A stretch of DNA of 26,202 nt. Source: Seminavis robusta (Eukaryota > Bacillariophyta > Bacillariophyceae > Naviculales > Naviculaceae). The translations under genes and the position numbers were made by a program. Where the stretch lies: contig CAICTM010001593.1 in NCBI GenBank assembly GCA_903772945.1, positions 1 through 26,202 of the forward strand, in the 5' to 3' direction. Shown one piece after another: positions 19,001 to 26,202 of this stretch (position 1 is the stretch's first letter; each line of letters starts with the position of its first letter). The notes below the pieces were generated by a model. The model did not search any database and had not been told where the DNA came from. It saw only the letters and a list, made by a program, of their open reading frames with translations.

Positions 19001-20810
19001 TTGTCCTCCGCGATGCAATTGCTGATGGCACTATCAAGGTTTTAAAGAGTGCGATTCGTGAAGCCAAACTTGCCAAGTTAACTGGCGAAGACGAGACTAC
19101 TGGAGGCGTCTGGGCGCTGGGTTTGATGCGCGACGCTGTGTTGGAGCTAGAAAACGCCAAAAATCACAAGAAGGTGGCAGACGCCCAAAAGGATCTTGTG
19201 GCAAAACGCAACAGGTGCTTCATCAGGAACGTCCCCATTGGACAAGATCGTTTCAGAAATCGTTTCTGGCACTTTGATAGAGACGAGCATAGTCACTTCT
19301 GGACCGAGACTGATTATGTCATCATTGAGGATTCATCAAAAGAACCTCAAACGAAGTCTGCTGGGTTCCTTGATCTCGAGCGAGTGAAGGAACACGTTTT
19401 CCTGGGCACTAATGACGAGGAAGAGGATATGATTGGAAACAACGAGAAAGGTGCTTTCCTCAAATTCTCCAGGCAGGAATACCACTCGTCTGGGCTGGAT
19501 GCTTGTCTGGCAAAGAAGAATTGGGGATGTCACGCAACTGAAAAATCGATCAGGACACTCATAAAGGACTTGGACAGCAGAGGGGTCCGAGAGAACGAGT
19601 TGAAAAGCAAGCTCAAGGAGACGTTGGAAGAAAATGTTGGTGAGAAGCCAGAAGGCTCAAAGGAACTAGGCGCAGAGGGTTCTGCCGATGACACCGCCGT
19701 CACGTTGACCAGCGGGGACGAAGATGCATTCAAAGGACTGATGGAAACGGAAGACATTGCTTCAAACTCCTCCATTTCGATTGAAACTTTGGAAGGCTTG
19801 CAATCTGGGATTGGGGCAGAAGTGCGAGTGCGCGTTATTGTGGATGGCTCGAAGGAACCTGCCATCTCGCGCTATGAGAATGGTAAGATCACTGCTTTCA
19901 GGAAGCGGGAAGAGATCGTTGAACCAGAGGGGGGAGACGAATCCGAAGAGGAGGATGAAGAGAAGGAGAAACCAGCTCCCACCACTCGTGAGACACACGA
20001 TTGGCAAGCGACAACTGACAGAGGACATACTTACTGGCTCCCTGGCCCCGAGTTGTTGGAGAGCATCTGCCGTTTTGTGAAGTGGAGCAACAAGGAAAAG
20101 GGATACTTCGAGTTTGATGCTGCGTTTCATACCTACAGGAACCCCTTGGGGCGCCATTGCGGCCGTGCTGCGGATGCTCCTTATTCGTCGTCGCCAATGG
20201 TCTTCGCTCGCTACATGGTCAAGAGAGAGCAAGAACTTTATACGAAACTCAAAAATAAGAACTACGACAATAACTGGGGCGGAAAAAGTGGGGCGAGGGC
20301 TGTCTGGACCAACTCTATGAAGGATTACACCTTCGATTTTCGATCTGCAAAAGACGGTCTCTTGACGCTGGAAAATGCCTTCTTCGAGCTGATGGACGGA
20401 ATTCCATCTGATGACGGCCCAAGTGGCAAGGAGTTACTAGAGAACCCGGCGACACGAGACGACATCGAGCTTGAGTCACTTGACAGCAAGAGTATCCATG
20501 GCTTGTGGAACTCTTTGGCGAGCCGTGCGGTGTTCTATGAAATTGTCAACAGTAAGTTAGGCCTCCCTGGTGGGTTCTTCATTCGGTTGCCGCCATTTTT
20601 CTTTCCCCATTGCTGACAGGTTTGTTCCCAGATTGCAAGACGACAGGATTTCTCGCTTTGGCCTTCGATCTGCTCTGCAGGAACACAACGGCCTATTTGG
20701 CCGCTCACAAGTTGCTGAACGTGAAGGTAGAACCAGTGCACCAGCCAATTACACGATCGACGAGGCGCCCCAATGCGTGGCAGCAGGCCAATCAAGAGGC
20801 TGGTTGGTAA
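16038..20810 (+). CDS. DDT/WHIM chromatin-remodelling subunit with MBD-like domain (ACF1/BAZ-like)
   Basis: Likely a non-catalytic partner of an ISWI-type nucleosome remodeller in the nucleus. Three exons: 16038-16315, 16428-20551, 20632-20810, with introns of 112 and 80 bp; 1526 residues. A basic N-terminus is followed by an MBD/TAM-like segment at about 205-242 (RRYDINFYNSSGRRFRSMVE), a long charged region, a DDT domain at about 334-406 (starting GFPDIPQHCIPDLLMTWDFL), an acidic Asp/Glu/Ser tract near 573-595, a WHIM1-like helix (YLDLAPIQRLCILRIMIEAA, about 729-748), coiled-coil stretches and a WHIM2/WSD-like segment (VPIGQDRFRNRFWHFDRDE, about 1028-1046). No PHD finger or bromodomain is visible, unlike animal BAZ proteins. 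Exon 3 ends in NQEAGW. Two in-frame acceptors 12 nt apart (exon start 20620 or 20632) are possible for exon 3. DDT and WHIM calls are solid; the MBD call is weaker. Confidence 0.85.
16316..16427 (+). other. Intron 1 of the DDT/WHIM gene
   Basis: The 112-bp intron has donor GTACGT after GCTCG and acceptor AATTATAG, with a pyrimidine-rich 3' half. Removal joins a split Arg codon (CG|C) and links the basic N-terminal exon to the long second exon. Confidence 0.8.
20552..20631 (+). other. Intron 2 of the DDT/WHIM gene, with two candidate acceptors
   Basis: The donor is GTAAGT at 20552. Acceptors CTGACAG (ending 20619) and TTCCCAG (ending 20631) both keep the same frame and would differ by four residues (product joined as VNS-LFPD-CKTTG or VN-N-CKTTG). 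Either leads to the C-terminal exon ending at the TAA at 20808-20810. Confidence 0.7.
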
Positions 20811-21035
20811 TACGTGAAACGTTGCAAGAAAAAGTATAGAGCCATGCTATTGCCAAGGAAGGAGGCTCGACTGTCATCAGAACGCCGTCTGGAAGTTAAT
20901 TGCTAGTTCATCTAGCTAGCTGCTTTCCTGTGAAGGAACTGCTAGAATATCTCTAGTAGTCATCTATTCTATTCTACCAGTCTTTTTGATGTCCCTGACG
21001 TTCTCGTCGCGATTGTACATGCCGACTCGACTCGT

Positions 21036-23481
21036 TCATGACTTTGCAGTAACAGATTGCAGAAACTTCGACGTCTTGCTTACTTTCTTCACGAGTTCCT
21101 CAGTTGGGACGTCCTTCTTTTCCTTGTAAGCTACGACTGTTGGCACGGAGAACTACATATGAAAACACACGACATCGAAAGCATGGTTCGTTGAGGACTA
21201 CAGGGTGGCACGGACTGACTCAAAATGATAGCAGATTGATAACATACCTCTCTCAAAGCATGGGACACAGACATGACACCCATTGCTGAGCTCCTCCTTC
21301 CACTGAAAGGCAACGTGTCGGGGCTGCGACCGCATTGTGAGCCCAGATTGATTTTGCCAAAGACAGCGGAGAAGCGATCAATGACGGTCGAAGCTGTTTC
21401 TGCATCCTTGGCGGTAAATAGCGAGACCTGCTGCGCGTAAGGGCCATCTTGACCAAAAGCGAGTACCGTTTCAAATTCCTCATAGGGGGCGATAGGGATG
21501 ACAGGTCCAAACTGTTCCTCATGGTACACCTTCATGCTGGAATCCACCGGGTAGAGGACAGCGGGCACCATCAGCGTGGAATCGTCGCCTCCCACAAGAG
21601 TGCCACCATCCTTGTTCATTATCGAAGCACCCTTCTCAAGAGCGTCAGCAATCAACTCTTTCATGTATTGGACACGTTTGGCGCTCGGCAAGGGTGTCAC
21701 TTGCGAGAACTTCTCGTCCTCAAACTGTTGCCAAGGAAGCCCAACCCGCATTGCTGAGAAGGGAAAAGTGAGCTTCACAACGACAAACACAGGATGTCAC
21801 CAGAAAACCGTCCCAAGAGACATACCTTCCACCTTTTGTACGAAAGCTTTCGTGAACGAGTCGCCATGTGCTTTAGGTACAAAGAGTAGCTTGAGCGCTG
21901 TGCATCTCTGTCCATTGTAGCTGAGGGTCCCAGTGATGGTTTCCGATAGGGCATTCTCCAAGACCTTTTTGTGTTTGCGTTCAAAGATGTCAGGGAGGTA
22001 GATCTTTTCAGGTTGAAGTAATGTTTGTGCAAGCCCGTGAGTTGTAGAAGGTGAACACATTGACATAAAGGCGAAGACAAACACTTGTTTCATCCGCTTG
22101 AGTACTCTACTAGTACGTACCGCCATGTTGTTTGCTTCTAGCTGAAGAAAGACCTTCAACCTGTGGGGATGAGGGTGTTGCTTGATCAGATCATCAGCAG
22201 CATTTGATCCACCTATGAATGCAAGTCCGTCAATATCACCAGTTGCCATAATGGGTGGCATGGTAGCTCGTCCTCCTCCCGAAATGAAAGAGACGGTTCC
22301 CTCAGGCAGCACTTTGAATGCTTCCACTATACGGTGCCATAGTACCAATTCATTCATACAATACAGTAGCTGTGAGCACCACAGTGGTTGTCGACGTTAC
22401 AAGGATCGAAAGGATCGAAATAGATTGGACTTACTAGTCAGGAAATGAACGAGACCTCCAACGGTTGGAATTTTGAGAACTACAATGTTCCCCATGAGTA
22501 ATGCTGGGATGATTGTGGCGTAGGTCTGAAAGTTGCGTAGAGCAGTAGAGACGAAGTGAGTGACGTAGCATGTATGCACAAAAGCATAATCGCAAGCAGC
22601 ACGCACCTCATTCTGGAGTTAGGGAGAGCAGAAGGAGACATAGCGAGTGAGTGAGTGACTTGACATACATGTATATGTACCGGTACGTCCAAAAATCAAA
22701 CAAACAAACAGCACGGAGCAATAATTACCAGTGGATAGTTGTAGGGTCCCAATGCGAGAATGATTCCAATGGCAGTACGCCTCACCAGCGCCTTGGTGCT
22801 CCCGATTGTCTGCCAAACACCAGCAAATTCTGGGTCTGTTTGGATGCTTTCGATAACCTATAAATAGTAGTAGTGCCACAAAAGAATGTGTGAATTGGTG
22901 GATTGGTCTCTGTACAAAACAACAAATCTGCGACGATTTGGATGCAATTTTACCTTTCTGGCAAAGGCAACAGTTCGATCAAACTCTGCCTCGGCATCTC
23001 CATAGTTCTTTCCGATTTCCCACATGAGCAAGTTGATAATGGAACTTCGTTGGTCCTGCAATGCCGTCAAGAATGCTTCAATAGCTTCAATTCGTTCCTG
23101 CAGTGACATTTGTGGCCATACTCCACGTCCATTGGCCCACGCCTTTTTGGCCGCCGCCAAGACTTGCATGGATGTTTCGGTCGAGAATTGTGGCATTTTG
23201 CCAATTTGTGTGGGTGTCAAGGACGACTCTTCTTCGTCACTGTTCCTGTTGCAACATCCAAAAATATCCTTACTTCCTTGATCCTTGACAATGGCTTCGG
23301 GAAAAAAGGAGGCTCCCTCAATCATGGGTGCCACTCCTAGGGGAGTGCATGTTGTAGTGCCGCCAGTGATTCCGGTCAAGGATTCCAAACAAACATTCTT
23401 CTTGTCATCTCCGTCTGCTTGCACTCCTCGGACGCCCAGAATGGCCAGAGAAAGGATGAACCGACTGAAATGGAACTTCAT
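21036..23481 (-). CDS. Aldehyde dehydrogenase of the GAPN (non-phosphorylating glyceraldehyde-3-phosphate dehydrogenase) type, with signal peptide
   Basis: Predicted NAD(P)-dependent oxidation of an aldehyde, probably glyceraldehyde-3-phosphate to 3-phosphoglycerate. Eight exons on the minus strand: 22954-23481, 22729-22857, 22607-22612, 22435-22525, 22121-22326, 21826-22003, 21248-21753 and 21036-21152; total 586 residues. All junctions have GT-AG ends and keep the frame. Catalytic residues are N216 (GPYNYPL), E315 (LEANN) and C354 (NGQRC); the N-to-E distance of 99 equals that of classical aldehyde dehydrogenases. GKINLGSQCGRSPDTLPFSG and FSVPTVVAYK are typical of the algal GAPN-like class. 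Exon 3 is only 6 nt (Asn-Glu). The N-terminus (MKFHFSRFILSLAILGVRGV, then QADGDD) looks like a signal peptide without Phe at +1, followed by a ~65-residue Cys-containing extension absent from cytosolic GAPN. Substrate and final compartment are not certain. Confidence 0.88.
22607..22612 (-). other. 6-nt microexon (exon 3) of the aldehyde dehydrogenase gene
   Basis: On the minus strand the six bases AATGAG lie between an acceptor (CTAACTCCAG) and a donor (GTGCGT). They encode Asn-Glu and join PYNYPL to [13 protein letters not shown], giving the [9 protein letters not shown]-type continuity expected in the family. The following 81-bp segment (22526-22606) is stop-free and in frame, so it could instead be a retained 27-residue insert. 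Confidence 0.75.
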
Positions 23482-23972
23482 GGTGGAAGGACGATTGAGG
23501 CTCTAGGTAGTGTTATTGTGATAGTGCAGGGTGGATAATGTTCTCTAGAGCTATCGCACTCGTATGACAACAGCTATCGGTATGATTGACAACTAGCTAT
23601 ATAGCCCGGTCAAGGAAAATGACGGAAAGATTCGAAATGGTTCCAATCAATGAGTCAGTGCCCTTCTTCTTGCAGGATTGTTGACTCGATTCATCATTCA
23701 TTTGACAAATCTCGCTGGCTTGATCGACTCAAAACGAGTTTGGATCGGATTGTTTTAGAGAGAAGACAGCGCAATGACGATGACCGCGACGGTCCTCCAA
23801 CCAACATAGCCCTTAAGACGAACACCACCAGTTCAAACGCTCTTGTCATAAACTTTCCAGAAGAAACAGAAGAGGGAGACAGATTCCTTGGCACACAATA
23901 TTTCCCAACAACTAACTGACTCAAAACGAAGCCCAGTCCATCCAAGTATTGATACAATAGTAATCATTGACC
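23482..23972. other. Divergent intergenic region between aldehyde dehydrogenase and IWS1
   Basis: The 491-bp gap separates two head-to-head genes and probably holds both promoters and 5' untranslated regions. An 89-codon plus-strand frame at 23650-23919 is open but has no recognisable pattern, is highly polar and lies upstream of the IWS1 start; I do not call it a gene. Confidence 0.55.
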
Positions 23973-25454
23973 ATGTCCGACGGAGAAGGAGATTTGTTCG
24001 CTGACAGCGATGACACGGCCGAGTTGATCAGCAACAGCAAGCCAGAGCCCAAAAAGGCAACCAAGAAGAAACTGGGAGCCGCCGCGAAACGCAAACGTGC
24101 CAATGTCCCCGATGCCGATGGCGACAGCGACAAGGAAGACTTGTTTGATTCGGACGATGAAGGCAGTAGTAAGAAACCAGCCGCGAAGAAATCCAAACCC
24201 ATGTCGAAAAAGGAAAAAATGGAAGCGCTGCAAAAGAGAAAGCGTGCTGCCGCGGGCGGAGATGAAGACATGGTGAGTGGCGTTCCGTCCGAAAAGAGCA
24301 AAAAAGGCGGCGGAGGAGAATCGGACGGCGAAGACAGTTACAACTCGGCAAATTTCCAATTGACCGAAGACGATCGCAACTTTATCGATACCGAAGGAGA
24401 CGATGCGGAAGCCATCAATGAACTTTACGCTGAGCAACACTTTGACGATATCCGTGGTGAAGCCATGGAGGACGATGGAATGAGCAGGAAAAAGAAAGGT
24501 GGCGGTGGCGGAAGTCGGTCCAGTGGCAGTCGCAGCCGTAGTGAAAAATTAGACCCCGAGAAGGATCTCGATAATCCCATCATGGCGGCCGTTCACAAGA
24601 TGAAGAAAAAGAAGAAGGAAAATCGATCCTTGACGGAACTCGAGGAAGAAGCCAAGACGTTCTTGGAAAAAATGGAACAAGCGGCCGAACTAGACGAACA
24701 AGCCATCAAGGAACGACGTCCAGCAACCAAGAAACTCGTCTTGTTGGGACACGTCGTAGAGACGCTCACCAAGCGAGACCTCATTCGCGTACTCCTCGAT
24801 TTGGATGTCCTTTCCCTATGTCGACGATGGATTCAACCATTGCCCAATGGAACCCTCGGTAATGTCACGATTCGACAGAGGCTTTTGGATTCCATTGCCA
24901 ACATGGCGGAGATTACACCCGGTGACCTCAAGAGATCCGAGTTTGGAAAAGTCGTCATGAGCCTCTACATGCACAAGAGTGAGACACCGGCCATGAAACG
25001 ACAGCACAAGGCACTCATCGAACAATGGAGCCGACCCATCTTTGAAAAGTCAGGAAACATGAGAGACTTGGCGCGGGTGCACCATGCACGAGGAGAAGGT
25101 GGTCTGGCCAGCATTTCAAGACAGCAAATGGCAGAGCAACGCCGCATGGAATCGGCAGCGGCTGGTAGTGCTGGCGGAGGCAGGAAGGATATCGACTCCA
25201 TGATCAAAGCTGGAAAAGCGAAAGGTGGGGCATCGGGGCTCAATCGGGTTCGTGTGCCGTATTCCAAGGGCTTTCAATACACGATCCGGCCCAATTCCAA
25301 GACGACACAGAGTCCCGCTGAAAAGGGAGGACAAGCCAAGGACGCTGGTGCAAGAGGCAATCTGAAGAAACGCATGATGGAAAAGGGTCGAGCCGTGACC
25401 AAAAACCAAAGGAGTGCCAACATTTCGGTCGAAGGGAGAGCCAACAAGGGCTAG
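23973..25454 (+). CDS. IWS1: Transcription elongation factor IWS1/Spn1
   Basis: IWS1 (yeast Spn1) binds Spt6 and elongating RNA polymerase II in the nucleus. The single-exon product has 493 residues from ATG 23973 (MSDGEGDLFADSDD). The N-terminal ~200 residues are acidic and Lys-rich and contain two related motifs, DLFADSDD and DLFDSDDE, typical of the disordered IWS1 arm. The conserved core, about residues 200-370, has the TFIIS N-terminal (LW-type) fold: LDNPIMAAVHKMK, KKLVLLGHVVETLTKRDL, WIQPLPNGTLGNVTIRQRLL and the strongly conserved GKVVMSLYMHKSET followed by LIEQWSRPIF. The C-terminal tail is basic and Gly-rich (VRVPYSKGFQYTIRP and a final SANISVEGR). It is divergent from the aldehyde dehydrogenase gene. 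Confidence 0.93.
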   Translation: MSDGEGDLFADSDDTAELISNSKPEPKKATKKKLGAAAKRKRANVPDADGDSDKEDLFDSDDEGSSKKPAAKKSKPMSKKEKMEALQKRKRAAAGGDEDMVSGVPSEKSKKGGGGESDGEDSYNSANFQLTEDDRNFIDTEGDDAEAINELYAEQHFDDIRGEAMEDDGMSRKKKGGGGGSRSSGSRSRSEKLDPEKDLDNPIMAAVHKMKKKKKENRSLTELEEEAKTFLEKMEQAAELDEQAIKERRPATKKLVLLGHVVETLTKRDLIRVLLDLDVLSLCRRWIQPLPNGTLGNVTIRQRLLDSIANMAEITPGDLKRSEFGKVVMSLYMHKSETPAMKRQHKALIEQWSRPIFEKSGNMRDLARVHHARGEGGLASISRQQMAEQRRMESAAAGSAGGGRKDIDSMIKAGKAKGGASGLNRVRVPYSKGFQYTIRPNSKTTQSPAEKGGQAKDAGARGNLKKRMMEKGRAVTKNQRSANISVEGRANKG

Positions 25455-26051
25455 TACCAGGTACCGCTGCACGAAACTGAAAAGCTGCCCTCTGATGTCG
25501 CAAAAATTAATACATGTACGACGAGGAGTGAGACAATCTGCCTTTATCAAAGATAGATACATGTAAATACATAGTTTTATAGTTTCTTAATGACTTAAGA
25601 GCTGCTTTTGTCATATTTCCTTCCTACCGTAGTGTGTTACCGGTACCCTGGCATTGCTTTAGCTGACTGCGTTGCGTTAGGTGCGTGGCAACTGGTAGCA
25701 GCATTCCTTGCAATGAAGCTCCCCAACAAACATGATGAAATCCATCATCTCTACATCTGGCCAGTGGCAACACGCTGCGCGAAGGTGTTTCGGCAACTGA
25801 TCACTTCGACTGTACCGTAGCAAACGGAGGCAGCAAGCGGCGAAGTGCGGTAGTCAGAAGCCATTGTACCGGACAAAACAGGATTGTGGAAAACTATCAC
25901 AGTTTCAGGAACTCTGTTTCCATTGCGATATCTGCGGCTAAGCTGGGCTTACTGCCAAAAACTATGTGACAGAGGCACGCATGCTCAACACGCCAAAAAT
26001 AATACGATCCTTTCTATTATTTCTTCTTGTTTACAATTCGGAGCCTACAAT
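25455..26051. other. Intergenic region between convergent genes at the right edge
   Basis: This 597-bp gap contains the 3' flanks of IWS1 (plus) and the partial coiled-coil gene (minus). GGTACC/ACCGGTACC palindromes lie at 25454-25466 and 25638-25648. The plus-strand frames 25608-25820 and 25884-26108 have no family resemblance. If the minus-strand gene is spliced at AG|GTAAAT (26056), its last exon could lie here; I could not identify one. Confidence 0.5.
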
Positions 26052-26202
26052 TTACCTCTCCTTCAAGCGATTCTGCATGATAGCAAGACCAAGCTCGTAA
26101 ATTGTTGACGAGAGCAGGCGCTCTTCTCGCTTTTGGGCGGTCTTCTCGGAAGCGCTTCTGTTTTCGAGGGCTTCAATCTTATCTTGCTTTTCTCTCAGTT
26201 TT
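26052..26202 (-). CDS. C-terminal fragment of a coiled-coil protein (partial, runs off the right edge)
   Basis: On the minus strand the frame is open from the window edge to TAA at 26052-26054 and gives 49 residues. The pattern (KLREKQDKIEALENRSASEK, then a charged helix and LLSSTIYELGLAIMQNRLKER in segments) is a heptad-rich coiled coil ending in a short hydrophobic segment. The ending loosely recalls the SAWYNMG region at the C-terminus of Hook-type dynein adaptors, but this is weak. The stop overlaps a possible donor (AG|GTAAAT), so the protein may continue in another exon. Confidence 0.55.
   Translation of the reverse strand, partial: KLREKQDKIEALENRSASEKTAQKREERLLSSTIYELGLAIMQNRLKER

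Noticed and set aside
22121-22357. Reading the aldehyde dehydrogenase as a fragmented pseudogene because its frames change repeatedly
   Set aside because: Every frame change coincides with good GT-AG splice sites, the joined frame is intact and the catalytic Asn, Glu and Cys are present at sensible spacing.
23650-23919. 89-codon plus-strand open frame upstream of IWS1
   Set aside because: Polar, no family resemblance; noted only as a possible upstream open frame.
1-26202. CRISPR array, tRNA, rRNA or complete transposon
   Set aside because: No regularly spaced direct repeats, no tRNA B-box-like motif with cloverleaf, no rRNA-like core and no transposase or reverse-transcriptase frame was found by eye.

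Overview
This window reads as nuclear DNA of a microalgal eukaryote, most likely a diatom. It has large single-exon or few-exon genes on both strands with short GT-AG introns (72-156 bp). One PPR protein begins with a bipartite plastid presequence (signal peptide ending in a T-A-F motif). Several families of a photosynthetic stramenopile nucleus are present. I cannot name the species from the sequence alone.

Layout, left to right. 1-842: no gene. 843-2187 (-): spliced UDP-glucuronate 4-epimerase. 2188-3870: long intergenic stretch with a cluster of four perfect or near-perfect hairpins (2597-2717). 3871/4015-6751 (+): spliced, probably plastid-targeted PPR protein. 6752-9130: gene-poor. 9131-12115 (+): 994-residue nuclear-looking protein with five Cys/His (putative zinc) modules. 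12536-13000 (-): spliced nuclear minE, the bacterial-type division-site factor. 13273-13411: AT-rich foldback. 14098-15342 (-): DPH7 (diphthamide synthesis). 16038-20810 (+): three-exon chromatin-remodelling subunit with MBD-like, DDT and WHIM regions. 21036-23481 (-): eight-exon GAPN-like aldehyde dehydrogenase with a signal peptide and a 6-nt microexon. 23973-25454 (+): IWS1/Spn1 transcription elongation factor. 26052-26202 (-): 3' end of a coiled-coil protein running off the edge.

The genes do not form one pathway; this is ordinary eukaryotic gene order with convergent and divergent pairs. Themes are organelle biology (PPR, MinE), chromatin and transcription (DDT/WHIM protein, IWS1, the Cys/His protein) and metabolism (epimerase, aldehyde dehydrogenase). 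DPH7/DDT-WHIM and aldehyde dehydrogenase/IWS1 are head-to-head pairs that may share promoters.

Most worth following up: the spliced minE without a plastid presequence; the multi-module Cys/His protein; the 6-nt microexon in the aldehyde dehydrogenase; the duplicated C-terminal KGWN-SGFR motif in the PPR protein; and the hairpin cluster and foldback in intergenic DNA. All intron calls come from splice-site reading and protein-family continuity, not from transcripts.
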